64,000 bases of DNA from Catenulispora acidiphila DSM 44928 (GTDB lineage: Bacteria; Actinomycetota; Actinomycetes; Streptomycetales; Catenulisporaceae), in the NCBI RefSeq assembly GCF_000024025.1, contig NC_013131.1, forward strand, positions 5,084,001 to 5,148,000. Reading direction: 5' to 3'. Shown here piece by piece: positions 42,632-51,412 of this stretch. The notes under the pieces are model-generated. The model was not told where the DNA came from and did not search any database. It saw nothing but the letters and a program-made list of their open reading frames with translations. The translations under genes were made by a program, and so were the position numbers. The first letter of the stretch is position 1. Every line of letters begins with the position of its first letter.

Positions 42632-43672
42632 ATGACAAGTACGGGCGCTGCCGACGCCGCTGACCACGCCACGAATCCCGCCACGAATCCCGCCACGAAT
42701 CCCGACGCAGATGCCGGCTCCAGTTCGGACGCCGGCGTTCCCGCCGACCTCGCCCCTTCCACCGAGCCAGACCCTGACCCAGACCCAGAACCCAACCCAG
42801 ACCCCGACCCCGCCTCCGAGATCGAGGCGGCGCTGGCCGAGGCCGAGCAGTGGTTCGTCCGGCACGGCGTGCCGCACTTCGTCGAGGACCGGTACGCCGT
42901 CACCGGCCTGCCCGCCTTCCTGCGGCCGTTCGCCGCGGGCATCCGGCTGGCGCGGCTCGGCGCCATGCTCGGCTACTGGACGCTGCGGCGGGTCCTCGCC
43001 GAGGTCCGCGAGGTCGGACACCTGGCGGTCCGCGCCCTGCCGCTGCTCGCGCTGTTCGGCATGGTGATCTTCTTCAGCGGCGACTTCTGGCGCATCGCGG
43101 CAGCTCTGAGCACCGGCTGGCTGTGGGTGACCGCGGCCTTCTTCGTGGTGCTGATCCAAGCCTTCCTCGTCGCGCGGCTGCCGGAGGAGACCGGCACGCT
43201 GCCGCGCGCGTGCACCCCGGACCGGATACGCGCCAGCTGCGCCGCCACCCCGCTGGCGGCGTTCGCCGAAGGCGAGCCGGACCTGGCCACCGACCCCGCG
43301 CTCGGGCTGGGGCAGCGTCGCAACATGTTCATGTACCTGCTGCTCACCCAGACCATCCAGATCAGCCTGCTCAGCTGGATGGTGTTCTTCTTCTACGTGG
43401 TCTTCGGCGCCATCGCGATCCGCCCCGAGGTCCTGAAGGACTGGTTCGGGCAGGTCCCGCCGGACGCGCAGCTGTGGGGGATGACGCTGCCCGTCAACAG
43501 CCAGACGCTGCACGTGGCGGTCCTGCTGGCGGGCATCAGCGCCCTGTACTTCGCGATCACCGCGCTGACCGACGCGGTCTACCGGCGCGAGTTCTTCGAC
43601 CGGACGCTGGCCGAGCTCGACAAGGCCATCCACATGCGCTGCGCCTACTTGACGGTGCGCGGCAAGAGCTGA
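42632..43672 (+). CDS. Integral membrane protein with Asp/Pro repeat N terminus, unknown
   Basis: 346 residues. The first 65 are a low-complexity tail with NPATNPATNP and DPDPDPEPNPDPDP. A conserved-looking soluble stretch EIEAALAEAEQWFVRHGVPHFVEDRY follows, then about four membrane segments (LALFGMVIFFSGDFW, LWVTAAFFVVLIQAFL, MFMYLLLTQTIQISLLSWMVFFFYVVFGAIAI, LHVAVLLAGISALYFAITALTDAVY). The pattern recalls actinobacterial membrane proteins of unknown function that start with a short HxxPHF region. No assignment is possible. Confidence 0.8.
   Translation: MTSTGAADAADHATNPATNPATNPDADAGSSSDAGVPADLAPSTEPDPDPDPEPNPDPDPASEIEAALAEAEQWFVRHGVPHFVEDRYAVTGLPAFLRPFAAGIRLARLGAMLGYWTLRRVLAEVREVGHLAVRALPLLALFGMVIFFSGDFWRIAAALSTGWLWVTAAFFVVLIQAFLVARLPEETGTLPRACTPDRIRASCAATPLAAFAEGEPDLATDPALGLGQRRNMFMYLLLTQTIQISLLSWMVFFFYVVFGAIAIRPEVLKDWFGQVPPDAQLWGMTLPVNSQTLHVAVLLAGISALYFAITALTDAVYRREFFDRTLAELDKAIHMRCAYLTVRGKS
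42671..42706 (+). repeat. Three 12-bp tandem repeats encoding N-P-A-T
   Basis: ACGAATCCCGCC at 42671-42682 and 42683-42694, ACGAATCCCGAC at 42695-42706. In-frame within the membrane-protein gene. Confidence 0.9.
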
Positions 43673-43681
43673 CTTCCGGCT

Positions 43682-43729
43682 GGCACTACGGCGGCACGGC
43701 ACTACGGCGGCACGGCACTACGGCAGCAC
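43682..43729. repeat. Three 16-bp tandem repeats between convergent genes
   Basis: GGCACTACGGCGGCAC twice (43682-43697, 43698-43713) and GGCACTACGGCAGCAC (43714-43729), between the membrane-protein stop and the glycosylase stop. Non-coding. Confidence 0.9.
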
Positions 43730-43748
43730 AGCGGCACAGCAGGTCGCG

Positions 43749-44615
43749 CTACTTCAACAACCGCGACATCCGCCGGTCGGCCAGCGGCTTGCCGCCGGTC
43801 TGGCACGTCGGGCAGTACTGCAGCGCCGAGTCGGCGAAGGACACCTCGCGAATCGTGTCGCCGCACACCGGGCACTTCTCGCCGGTCCGGCCGTGCACCC
43901 GCAAGCCCGACTTCTTCTCCGACTTCAGGTCCTTCATCGGCAGCCCGCGCGAGCGCTCGACGGCGTCGGTGAGCGTGCCGATGATCACCTGGTACAGGTC
44001 GGCGACCTCATCCGGCGTCAGCTTGGCGGCCAGCTTGTAGGGGGACATGCGCGCGGCGTGCAGGATCTCGTCGGAGTAGGCGTTGCCGATGCCCGCCAGC
44101 ACGCTCTGGTCGCGCAGGAACCCCTTGATCTGGCGGCGCTCGCCGTCCAGCAGCCCGGCCAGCACCTCGGCGGTGAACTCCGCCGACAGCGGATCGATGC
44201 CCAGGCGCGCGATGCCCGGCACCTCAGCCGGATCGCGCACGACGTAGACCGCCAGGCCCTTCTTCGTGCCGTACTCGGTCACGTCGATCCCGCTGCCCGC
44301 CGGCTCCTCCATACGCACCCGCAGTGCCAGCGGTCCCTTGCCCGGACGCGGCGGCGCGGTCGGCAGCTCCTCTTGCCAGCGCACCCAGCCGGCGCGCGCC
44401 AGGTGCAGCACCAGGTGGACGTCCCCGACGCTGAAGTCGAGGAACTTCCCGTGCCGCGTCACCCCGGAGACCACCTGGCCCTCCAGCGCCGACAGCGGCG
44501 GGTCGTAGGTCTTGAGCGCCTGGATCGCGACCGGCGTGGCTGCCGCGACCGCGTGTCCGGCGAGGTGCTCGTCCAGGAACGCGGCCAGCGCCTGGACCTC
44601 CGGCAATTCGGGCAT
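43749..44615 (-). CDS. Fpg/Nei-family DNA glycosylase
   Basis: Base-excision repair glycosylase/AP lyase. 288 residues from ATG 44615, which gives the required N-terminal PELPEVQAL with Pro2 as nucleophile and Glu3. H2TH region with GFLRDQSVLAGIGNAYSDEILHAARMSP, and a C-terminal zinc finger CPVCGDTIRE ... YCPTCQTGGKPLADRRMSRLLK with four Cys. The sequence MKDLKSEKKSGLRVHGRTGEKC suggests the Nei-like/Fpg actinobacterial subgroup. The open frame upstream to 44816 is not part of it. Confidence 0.92.
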   Translation of the reverse strand: MPELPEVQALAAFLDEHLAGHAVAAATPVAIQALKTYDPPLSALEGQVVSGVTRHGKFLDFSVGDVHLVLHLARAGWVRWQEELPTAPPRPGKGPLALRVRMEEPAGSGIDVTEYGTKKGLAVYVVRDPAEVPGIARLGIDPLSAEFTAEVLAGLLDGERRQIKGFLRDQSVLAGIGNAYSDEILHAARMSPYKLAAKLTPDEVADLYQVIIGTLTDAVERSRGLPMKDLKSEKKSGLRVHGRTGEKCPVCGDTIREVSFADSALQYCPTCQTGGKPLADRRMSRLLK

Positions 44616-44808
44616 GACAGCAGTCTGCCCGCTGCGGCGGCGCCGCGCTCGCCGGGAACGGGCCGAATGCGCGCGGATCTGCGCGCCTTCCTTCTCGCCG
44701 CCTCGCGGGTGCGGCGGGTGAAAAAGCGCGCGCCACGCGCGCGGTTCAGCGGTTTGGCGTGCGCAGGCCGCTAGATTCCGGGCATCCATTACGGAATCGG
44801 GAGTAGTT

Positions 44809-45679
44809 GTGCGCAAGTGCGTGTCAGTGGTCGCTGTGGCGTCCGCCGCCTTCGGGGTGGCTGCGTGTTCCTCTCCCGGCCAGCACCGGGAGGCGGCCGG
44901 GGCGGCACAGCCGCTCAGCTCTCCCGCCTCGTCGGGGATGCCGGATTCGCCGGTCGTCGCGCGGTCCGGGCAGGTGCACGCCGCGCCGGCTGCCGCTGCT
45001 CCGGCAGTGCCTGTGGCGTCCGGTGCCGGCGCTGGTGCCGGCGCCGACGCGGCTGCGGCGTTGGGGGGCGCTGAGCAAGATCCAGCAGCCGGGCCAGGCT
45101 GTCGGGCACGACGTAGCCGCGACCGGCGGTGTCGGCGTTCCCGTCCTCATCCCGTCCGGTACCACCGACGTCGCCCCGCGGCCCGCGCACCCGCACGTCG
45201 GCGCCGCAGCTCCTGCGCGCTCGGGGGCAGCCGCCGCGATGGCGCCCGCGTCGCCGCGCCCGGCACCGGCTCCGCCGACAGCGCAAGACCCGAACCTCGG
45301 CTACGACCCCAACGCCGCCGCGACGGCGCAGATCGTGAACGCCGTCGCCGCCGCGCAGCGCGACGGCAAAGCCGTTCTGCTCGACTTCGGCGCCAGCTGG
45401 TGCACCGCGTGCCGCGCGCTGGACAAGGCGATGCACACGCCGAAGGCGCAGGCCGTGCTGGCGCATTCGTACCACGTCGTGAAGATCGACCTGGGCGATG
45501 CCGACCCGCAGCACATGTCGCTGGCCACGCAGTACGACGCGCTGGGCACGTTCGGCATGCCGCTGCTGGTGGTCCTGAACCCCGACGGCACCGTGCGCGC
45601 CGACTCCGCGCACACCGGCCAGCCGAAGTACACCGAGGCGGACATGGCCGCCTGGCTCAGCCAGTGGGCCGGGCGATGA
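44809..45679 (+). pseudogene. Thioredoxin-fold lipoprotein (DsbD-gamma-like), split by a +1 frameshift
   Basis: The start GTG 44809 gives MRKCVSVVAVASAAFGVAAC, a lipoprotein signal. The thioredoxin-like domain, KAVLLDFGASWCTACRALDK with the redox CTAC, GTFGMPLLVVLNPDG and TEADMAAWLSQW, lies in the next frame and ends at 45679. The frames meet at a run of six G (45063-45068): with five G the sequence would read through as AALGALSKIQQPGQAVGHDV and continue intact. Either the gene is broken (or slips) or the sequence has a one-base error. The downstream DsbD-alpha-like gene starts within its stop (ATGA). An exported thiol-disulfide role with that partner is likely. Confidence 0.8.
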
Positions 45680-46197
45680 GGTCCTCGACCGCGCTGGTCG
45701 TCGCCGCGCTGTCCGGCGTCCCGGTGCTCGCCGCGCTCGCCTTCGCCGGCGCGGTGCACCGGCATCCGCACGCCGTCGGCTTCACCGACCAGGGCGTCAG
45801 CGTCGCGATGCACCTGACCGGCGACGGCAGCGAACTGCTCACCACGTTCACCCCGCAGCGCCCCGGCTTCCACCTCTACAGCGTCGGGCTCCCCGCCGAC
45901 GGCATCCAGGGCCTGGGCCGTCCGACGCGCGTGGAGGTCGGCGGCGCGCTGCGCAGCCGGGGACCGCTGACCGCGCAGTCGCCGGTACGGATGCTGGCGA
46001 TGCAGGGTACTGATGTGACGTTCCCGGTGTATCCCGACGGTCCGGTGACCACCGCGCTGCCGGTCGACCTCGACGCCAAGGGCGGCGCGAAGGTGCTGGT
46101 CAGCTACGCGGCGTGCAGCCCGCAGGAATGCCTGATGCCGGTGAGCGGGCATCCGGTGGAGCTGACGGCCTCGGCGCTGTCGGCCATGCGAGGCTGA
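45676..46197 (+). CDS. DsbD alpha-domain-like exported protein
   Basis: 173 residues from ATG 45676, overlapping the thioredoxin gene by ATGA. N-terminal signal or anchor (ALVVAALSGVPVLAALAFAGAV), then an immunoglobulin-like domain ending in YAACSPQECLMPVSGHPVEL; the two Cys there match the position of the redox pair of DsbD N-terminal domains (C-x4-C). Together with the thioredoxin lipoprotein it would reproduce the alpha and gamma parts of DsbD without the membrane part. Its last 98 bases overlap the convergent transporter gene. Confidence 0.68.
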   Translation: MRSSTALVVAALSGVPVLAALAFAGAVHRHPHAVGFTDQGVSVAMHLTGDGSELLTTFTPQRPGFHLYSVGLPADGIQGLGRPTRVEVGGALRSRGPLTAQSPVRMLAMQGTDVTFPVYPDGPVTTALPVDLDAKGGAKVLVSYAACSPQECLMPVSGHPVELTASALSAMRG

Positions 46198-47146
46198 GGC
46201 TCAGGGCGACGCGGGCCCGGTGCGCACGCTCGATCGCCTGACCCCAGTACGTTCCGGCGAGCATCAGGGCGGCTCCGGCGACGGCCGGCGCCGCCAGGTG
46301 CTCTCCGCCGAGCGCCACGCCCGCCGCGACGGCCCACACGGGCTCGGTTCCCAGCAGGAGGCTGGCGCGGCTGGCCGAGGTGCGGCGCACTGCCCAGGTC
46401 TGCGCCACGAACGCGAATACGCTGCAGAACAGGGCCAGATAGGCCATCTCAGCCCACGTGCTCGCTCCGGCGCGTGCCAGTTTCGGCAGCTCGGTGGCGG
46501 CGGGGATGGCGAACAGCGCTGTCCCGACGTAGGTCTGGACGACGGTCAGATTCAGCGGCCTGATGTCGCTGGTCGCGGTCAGGCGTCCGACCAGCGCGAC
46601 ATGCCCGGCTCGCACGACTGCGGCGGCGAGCATGAGCAGGTCTCCGGCGCTCGGCATGTGCAGGCCTCCGCTGCCGCTCATCAGCAGTCCGACCGCGACG
46701 ACACACAGTCCCGATGCTGCGAAGTAGCGCGCCGGCAGTGCCGCGCCACGACGGTCGAGCAAGGGCGTGAGGATGATCGTCAGGCTGATGATGAGCCCGG
46801 CGTTGGCGGCGGAAGTGTGGGCGACGCCGTAGGTTTCGATGATCAGGACACTGGCTTGGGTCAGTCCGAGGATCGTGCCGATGCGCAATTCCGTGCGATG
46901 TGGACGCAGCTGGCGCCTCGCGGCCAGTAGCGCGGAGCCGGATATCGCCGACAGGGCGTATCGCGCCAGCAGTACCGCCAGGACTGACGTCGCGGCGGCA
47001 GCGGACTTCGCGGCGAGGTAGCTGGAGCCCCAGACGAAAGCCACGAGTAGTAGTGCGAGGTCCGTGCGGTGATCGGTGCGGTGGGGAATCGGGGAGGTCA
47101 CTCGGCTATGGTCGGCGCGCGCCGTCGGTGTAGTCGAGGACGTCAT
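46100..47146 (-). CDS. EamA/DMT-family transporter
   Basis: 348 residues from ATG 47146, with ten membrane segments in two EamA repeats: LALLLVAFVWGSSYLAAKSAAA ... and YLALFCSVFAFVAQTWAVRRTSASRASLLLGTEPVWAVAAGVALGGEHLAAPAVAGAALMLAGTYWG. Drug/metabolite exporter class. The C-terminal 50 residues after the last helix are Pro/Ser/Ala-rich and are the part that overlaps the 3' end of the DsbD-like gene, so they may be a read-out of antisense sequence. Divergent from a LysR gene that probably regulates it. Confidence 0.88.
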   Translation of the reverse strand: MTSSTTPTARADHSRVTSPIPHRTDHRTDLALLLVAFVWGSSYLAAKSAAAATSVLAVLLARYALSAISGSALLAARRQLRPHRTELRIGTILGLTQASVLIIETYGVAHTSAANAGLIISLTIILTPLLDRRGAALPARYFAASGLCVVAVGLLMSGSGGLHMPSAGDLLMLAAAVVRAGHVALVGRLTATSDIRPLNLTVVQTYVGTALFAIPAATELPKLARAGASTWAEMAYLALFCSVFAFVAQTWAVRRTSASRASLLLGTEPVWAVAAGVALGGEHLAAPAVAGAALMLAGTYWGQAIERAHRARVALSLSLAWPTAPRPSAPPDARSPASGIPAGCTPRS

Positions 47147-47161
47147 TCTCAACCAACCATG

Positions 47162-47177
47162 AAGTTTCTCTACACTT
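47162..47177. promoter_or_regulatory. LysR-type operator candidate
   Basis: AAGT-N8-ACTT (AAGTTTCTCTACACTT) in the 38-base gap between the divergent EamA and LysR starts. The gap is so short that one site would control both genes. Confidence 0.45.
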
Positions 47178-47184
47178 TCGCTCC

Positions 47185-48084
47185 ATGGATGAACGTCAGC
47201 TGCGGATTCTGCGCGAACTCGGCGAGTTGGGGAGCGTCGCGGCGGTGGCTGAGGCGCTGCTGGTCACGCCCTCGGCGGTGTCGCAGCAGCTGCGGTTGGT
47301 GCAGCGCAGCGTGCCGGTTCCGCTGACCGAGCGTTCCGGGCGCCGGCTGGTGCTCACCGCCGCTGGGCAGGCGCTCGCCGACGCCGCGATCGAGGTCGAG
47401 GCCGCGTTGGCGCGGGCCCGGCAGGCGGTGGACGAGTTCGTGGCCGAGCCGGCGGGGACGGTGTCGGTCGCGGCGTTCCACAGTGCGGCGCTGGTGTTCT
47501 TTCCCCGGCTGCTGCGTGCACTTGCCGAAGCTGGATCGCCGGCTCTGGCGCTGGCCGACCAGGACGTGGCGCAGGAGCAGTTCCCCAAGCTGACCCGCGA
47601 CTACGACCTCGTCCTGGCGCACCGCTTCGATCACGCCCCGCCCTGGCCGCGCACCGTCACGGTGACGCCGCTGCTGCACGAGCCGCTGGACATCGCCCTC
47701 CCGACCGGGCATCCCTTGGCCGCCAAGGCGCGCCTGACGCCCAGCGACGTCGCCGGCGAACCGTGGGTGTCGGTGCACGACGGCTATCCGGTCCTCCCGC
47801 TGGTCGAGGCGATCGCCACCGCCGCCGGCCGCCGCCTGGAGCTGCGCCACCGCGTGAACGAGTTCACCGTCGTCGCCGAGCTGGTCGCCGCCGGCAACGG
47901 CGTGATCGCCCTCCTGCCACGCTGGACCACGCGTCCGCACCCCGGCGTGGTGCTGCGCCCGCTGGCCGGCGTGCGCGCCCGCCGCCACATCGACGTGCTG
48001 CACCGGCCCGAGGCCGCCGCGCGACGTGCGGTGCGCACCGTGCTGGGGGAGCTGCGGCGGGTGGCTGCCGAGGTGCAGGAGTAG
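47185..48084 (+). CDS. LysR-family transcriptional regulator
   Basis: 299 residues. N-terminal HTH MDERQLRILRELGELGSVAAVAEALLVTPSAVSQQLRLVQRS, then LysR substrate-binding domain (VSVAAFHSAALVFFPRLLRAL, PLLHEPLDIALPTGHPLAAKARLTPSDVAGEPWV, VVAELVAAGNGVIALLP). It belongs to the ArgP/IciA-like short-helix group often found divergent from an EamA exporter, which fits here. Inducer unknown. Confidence 0.92.
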   Translation: MDERQLRILRELGELGSVAAVAEALLVTPSAVSQQLRLVQRSVPVPLTERSGRRLVLTAAGQALADAAIEVEAALARARQAVDEFVAEPAGTVSVAAFHSAALVFFPRLLRALAEAGSPALALADQDVAQEQFPKLTRDYDLVLAHRFDHAPPWPRTVTVTPLLHEPLDIALPTGHPLAAKARLTPSDVAGEPWVSVHDGYPVLPLVEAIATAAGRRLELRHRVNEFTVVAELVAAGNGVIALLPRWTTRPHPGVVLRPLAGVRARRHIDVLHRPEAAARRAVRTVLGELRRVAAEVQE

Positions 48085-48254
48085 GGGGACACGCCGCTTC
48101 CCCGCCACTGATTCGAATCCGCACACCGCTCACCCGCCCCAGACACCCCACTCACCGCACCGGGGCAACCGTTCACCGCACGCTAGCCACCGATGGTCCG
48201 GCTCACAGGTCCGCGGCCATGGGCAGGGCTCGTGTCGCTCCTTACGGTGACAGG

Positions 48255-48281
48255 GACGCGGCCGGTAAGGCCGGCAGCGTC
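48255..48281 (+). promoter_or_regulatory. Hairpin in the leader of the acetate permease gene
   Basis: GACGC-G-GCCGG, loop TAAGG, CCGGC-A-GCGTC: a 10-bp stem with a G/A mismatch, ending 29 bases before the GTG start. Purpose unknown. Confidence 0.35.
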
Positions 48282-48309
48282 GTCAGCCAAGGGAAGGGAC
48301 GCACCTGCC

Positions 48310-48918
48310 GTGAGTGAGACCTCCAACACCGTCACCCCCGCCCCGTCCTCGTCGGGCATCATCGCCGATCCGGCTCCGCTGGGCCTGGCCGGCTTCGCCA
48401 TGACCACTTTCATTCTCAGCGTCATCAACACCAACATCATCTCCGAGAAGGGGGGCGGGGACGTCGTCCTCGGCCTGGCCCTGTTCTACGGAGGTATCGC
48501 GCAGTTGCTGGCCGGCATGTGGGAGTACCGGCGCGGCAACACCTTCGGCGCCACCGCGTTCTCCTCCTTCGGCGCGTTCTGGCTCAGCTACTGGGCCATC
48601 GTGCACTGGAGCTCCGGTGAGGACGCGCACAAGACGATCGGGCTGTACCTGTTCGCCTGGTTCATCTTCACCGGCTACATGACGGTGGCGGCGCTGCGCA
48701 CGAACGGCGCGGTACTGGCGGTGTTCGCGCTGCTGACGGTGACGTTCCTGCTCCTGGCCATCGGCGCCTGGCAGAACTCCACCTCCGGGCCGGCCGGGTT
48801 CACCAAGATCGGCGGCTTCGTCGGCATCGTCACGGCGCTGGCGGCCTGGTACGCCTCGATGGCGGCCGTGGCCAACGAGACGCACAAGAGGCAGATGTTC
48901 CCGACCTGGCCTCGATGA
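48310..48918 (+). CDS. satP: Acetate uptake transporter (GPR1/FUN34/YaaH family)
   Basis: Acetate/succinate permease of 202 residues from GTG 48310. Signature NPAPLGLAGFAM-type opening appears as DPAPLGLAGFAMTTFILSVINTN, with six membrane segments and GLALFYGGIAQLLAGMWEYRRGNTFGATAFSSFGAFWLSYW. Directly upstream of acetyl-CoA synthetase, so uptake and activation of acetate are linked. Confidence 0.92.
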   Translation: MSETSNTVTPAPSSSGIIADPAPLGLAGFAMTTFILSVINTNIISEKGGGDVVLGLALFYGGIAQLLAGMWEYRRGNTFGATAFSSFGAFWLSYWAIVHWSSGEDAHKTIGLYLFAWFIFTGYMTVAALRTNGAVLAVFALLTVTFLLLAIGAWQNSTSGPAGFTKIGGFVGIVTALAAWYASMAAVANETHKRQMFPTWPR

Positions 48919-48935
48919 GCCGGGGGGAATAGCGT

Positions 48936-48966
48936 GGAACGAGGACCGCTGTGCGGTCCTCGTTCC
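48936..48966 (+). terminator. Perfect 14-bp hairpin between satP and acs
   Basis: 48936-48949 (GGAACGAGGACCGC) pairs with 48953-48966 (GCGGTCCTCGTTCC) around TGT. It starts 18 bases after the permease stop and ends 31 bases before the acs start. Either a terminator or a processing/attenuation element in a joint transcript. Confidence 0.65.
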
Positions 48967-48996
48967 CTTCCGTCGCGACGACAGGGGCTCGGAGAC

Positions 48997-50988
48997 ATGA
49001 CTGACGACACTGACGACGCTGCCAACGCTGTCAACCAAGAGACACTGTCCAACCTGCTCAAAGAGAACCGGCGCTTCCCTCCGCCGCAGGACGTGGCCGA
49101 CCACGCCAACGTCACCGCCGAGGCCTACGCCGAGGCCGACGCCGACCGCGAGGCCTTCTGGGCCGCTCAAGCCGAGCGGCTGCACTGGGAGCAGCCCTGG
49201 ACGCAGGTCCTCGACTGGTCCGAACCGCCTGTCGCCAAGTGGTTCGTCGGGGGCAAGCTGAACGCCGCCTACAACTGCGTGGACCGGCACGTCGAGGCCG
49301 GCAACGGCGACCGTGTCGCGATCCACTTCGAGGGCGAGCCCGGCGACTCCCGCTCCCTGACCTACGCCGAGCTCAAGGACGAGGTCTGCAAGGCCGCCAA
49401 CGCCCTGGTCGAGCTGGGTGTCGGCGCCGGGGACCGGGTCGCGGTCTACCTGCCGATGATCCCGGAGGCCGCGGTCGCGATGCTGGCCTGCGCCCGCATC
49501 GGCGCGGTGCACTCGGTGTGCTTCGCCGCGTTCTCCCCGGAGGCGCTGCGCGGCCGCATCGAGGACGCCGGCGCCAAGCTGCTGATCACCGCCGACGGCT
49601 ACCATCGGCGCGGATCGGTGGTGAACCTCAAGGCCAACGCCGACGAGGCCGCCGCCGCCTCGCCGACCATCGAGAAGGTGCTGGTCGTCCGGCGTACCGG
49701 CCACGACGTGCAGTGGGAGCAGGACCGGGACGTCTGGTGGCACGAGTCGGTCGACCGGCAGTCCACCGACCACACCGCCGAGGGCTTCGACTCCGAGCAT
49801 CCCTTGTACATCCTGTACACCTCGGGCACCACGGGTAAGCCCAAGGGCATCCTGCACACCACCGGCGGTTATCTGACGCAGGCTTCGTACACGCACCACG
49901 CGGTGTTCGACTTGAAGCCGGAAACTGACGTGTACTGGTGCACCGCCGACGTCGGCTGGGTCACCGGGCACTCCTACATCGTCTACGGGCCGCTGGCCAA
50001 CGGCGCGACCGAGGTCATGTACGAGGGCACCCCCGACACCCCGCACCAGGGCCGCTTCTGGGAGATCGTCCAGAAGTACAAGGTCACCCTGCTCTACACT
50101 GCACCGACCGCCATCAGAACCTTCATGAAGTGGGGTTCGGCGATCCCGGCGAAGTTCGATCTCAGCTCGCTGCGTCTGCTGGGCTCGGTCGGCGAGCCGA
50201 TCAACCCCGAGGCGTGGATCTGGTACCGCGAGAGCATCGGCGGCGGCCGGACCCCCGTCGTGGACACCTGGTGGCAGACGGAGACCGGGGCGATCATGAT
50301 CTCCCCGCTGCCGGGTGTCACCGAGGCCAAGCCGGGCTCGGCGATGCGGCCGCTGCCGGGCATCTCGGCGAACGTCGTGGACAAGGACGGCAACATCGTC
50401 GGCAACGGCCACGGCGGCCTGCTGGTCCTGGACAAGCCCTGGCCCTCCATGGCCCGCGGCATCTGGGGCGACCAGCAGCGCTTCATCGACACCTACTGGG
50501 CCCGCTTCGCCGACCAGGGCTACTACTTCGCCGGCGACGGCGCCAAAAAGGACGAAGACGGCGACCTGTGGCTGCTGGGCCGCGTCGACGACATCATGCT
50601 CGTCTCCGGCCACAACATCTCCACCACCGAAGTCGAATCCGCCCTCGTGTCCTACCCCGCCGTGGCTGAGGCCGCAGTCGTCGGCGCCAAGGACGAGACC
50701 ACCGGACAGCGCATCGTCGCCTTCGTCATCCTGCGCGGTGGCAACGAGGAGCACGAGGAGCTGGCCGAGACGTTGCGGGACCACGTCAGCAAGGCCATCG
50801 GGCCGATCGCGAAGCCGCGGCAGATCATCGTTGTGCCGGAGCTGCCCAAGACCCGGTCCGGCAAGATCATGCGGCGCCTGCTGCGCGACGTCGCCGAGGA
50901 CCGGGCGATCGGCGACACCACGACGCTGGCCGACTCCACGGTCATGGACCTGATCTCGGCGAAGCTCCCGCACGCCGACGAGGACTGA
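48997..50988 (+). CDS. acsA: Acetyl-CoA synthetase
   Basis: AMP-forming acetate:CoA ligase, 663 residues from ATG 48997 (GGAG just upstream; the frame is open to 48934 but runs through the hairpin). WFVGGKLNAAYNCVDRH near the front, P-loop YTSGTTGKPKGI, DVGWVTGHSYIVYGPL, VDTWWQTETGAIMI, and the C-terminal PKTRSGKIMRRLLRDVAED whose Lys is the site of acetylation control. Gives acetyl-CoA from the acetate imported by the preceding permease. Confidence 0.97.
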   Translation: MTDDTDDAANAVNQETLSNLLKENRRFPPPQDVADHANVTAEAYAEADADREAFWAAQAERLHWEQPWTQVLDWSEPPVAKWFVGGKLNAAYNCVDRHVEAGNGDRVAIHFEGEPGDSRSLTYAELKDEVCKAANALVELGVGAGDRVAVYLPMIPEAAVAMLACARIGAVHSVCFAAFSPEALRGRIEDAGAKLLITADGYHRRGSVVNLKANADEAAAASPTIEKVLVVRRTGHDVQWEQDRDVWWHESVDRQSTDHTAEGFDSEHPLYILYTSGTTGKPKGILHTTGGYLTQASYTHHAVFDLKPETDVYWCTADVGWVTGHSYIVYGPLANGATEVMYEGTPDTPHQGRFWEIVQKYKVTLLYTAPTAIRTFMKWGSAIPAKFDLSSLRLLGSVGEPINPEAWIWYRESIGGGRTPVVDTWWQTETGAIMISPLPGVTEAKPGSAMRPLPGISANVVDKDGNIVGNGHGGLLVLDKPWPSMARGIWGDQQRFIDTYWARFADQGYYFAGDGAKKDEDGDLWLLGRVDDIMLVSGHNISTTEVESALVSYPAVAEAAVVGAKDETTGQRIVAFVILRGGNEEHEELAETLRDHVSKAIGPIAKPRQIIVVPELPKTRSGKIMRRLLRDVAEDRAIGDTTTLADSTVMDLISAKLPHADED

Positions 50989-51013
50989 AAGGGCTAAGGA
51001 GAGCGAAAAAGGT

Positions 51014-51379
51014 CTAACCCCGCGGCAGGACCGACCGCACCGCCTCATCGCTGCGTCCGACGACGGCATGCCCGTCGTCGGCGGTGATGATCGGACGCTG
51101 GATCAGGATCGGATGCCCGGCCAGGGCGGCGATCCAGCGCTCGCGGTCGGCCTCGCCGTCCCGGGACCACTGCTTCACGCCGAGGTCCTTGGCGACCTGC
51201 TCGCCGTCGCGCACGATGTCCCACGGCTCCAGACCCAGCCGCCGCAGCATGTCGCGCAGCTCCGCGGCGGTCGGCGGCTCGTCCAGGTAGCGGCGGACGG
51301 TGTACTCGACGCCGGCGGCGTCCAGGGTCTCCTGGGCGACGCGGCACTTCGAGCAGCGGGGGTTGATCCAGATCTCCAT
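51014..51379 (-). CDS. ArsC/Spx-family arsenate reductase-like protein
   Basis: 121 residues from ATG 51379. Starts EIWINPRCSKCRVAQETLDAAGVEYTVRRYLDEPPTAAELRDML, the ArsC family opening; the CSKC pair differs from the single catalytic Cys of classical glutaredoxin-linked ArsC (C-x-T/S-R). ILIQRPIITADDGHAVVGRSDEAVRSVL is the family end. No ars operon is nearby, so arsenate reduction is uncertain; it may be a general redox protein. Confidence 0.88.
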   Translation of the reverse strand: MEIWINPRCSKCRVAQETLDAAGVEYTVRRYLDEPPTAAELRDMLRRLGLEPWDIVRDGEQVAKDLGVKQWSRDGEADRERWIAALAGHPILIQRPIITADDGHAVVGRSDEAVRSVLPRG

Positions 51380-51412
51380 GCCCAGACCGTAGCCGAACCA
51401 GGGGGCTACTAA

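Noticed and set aside
44809-46197. A single 462-residue gene across both DsbD-like parts
   Set aside because: The frame is open by chance through the thioredoxin region, where the CTAC domain is clearly in another frame; the second part has its own ATGA-coupled start at 45676.
48241-48310. Riboswitch in front of satP
   Set aside because: I compared it by eye with cobalamin and c-di-AMP type cores and found no convincing match; only a simple mismatched hairpin remains.
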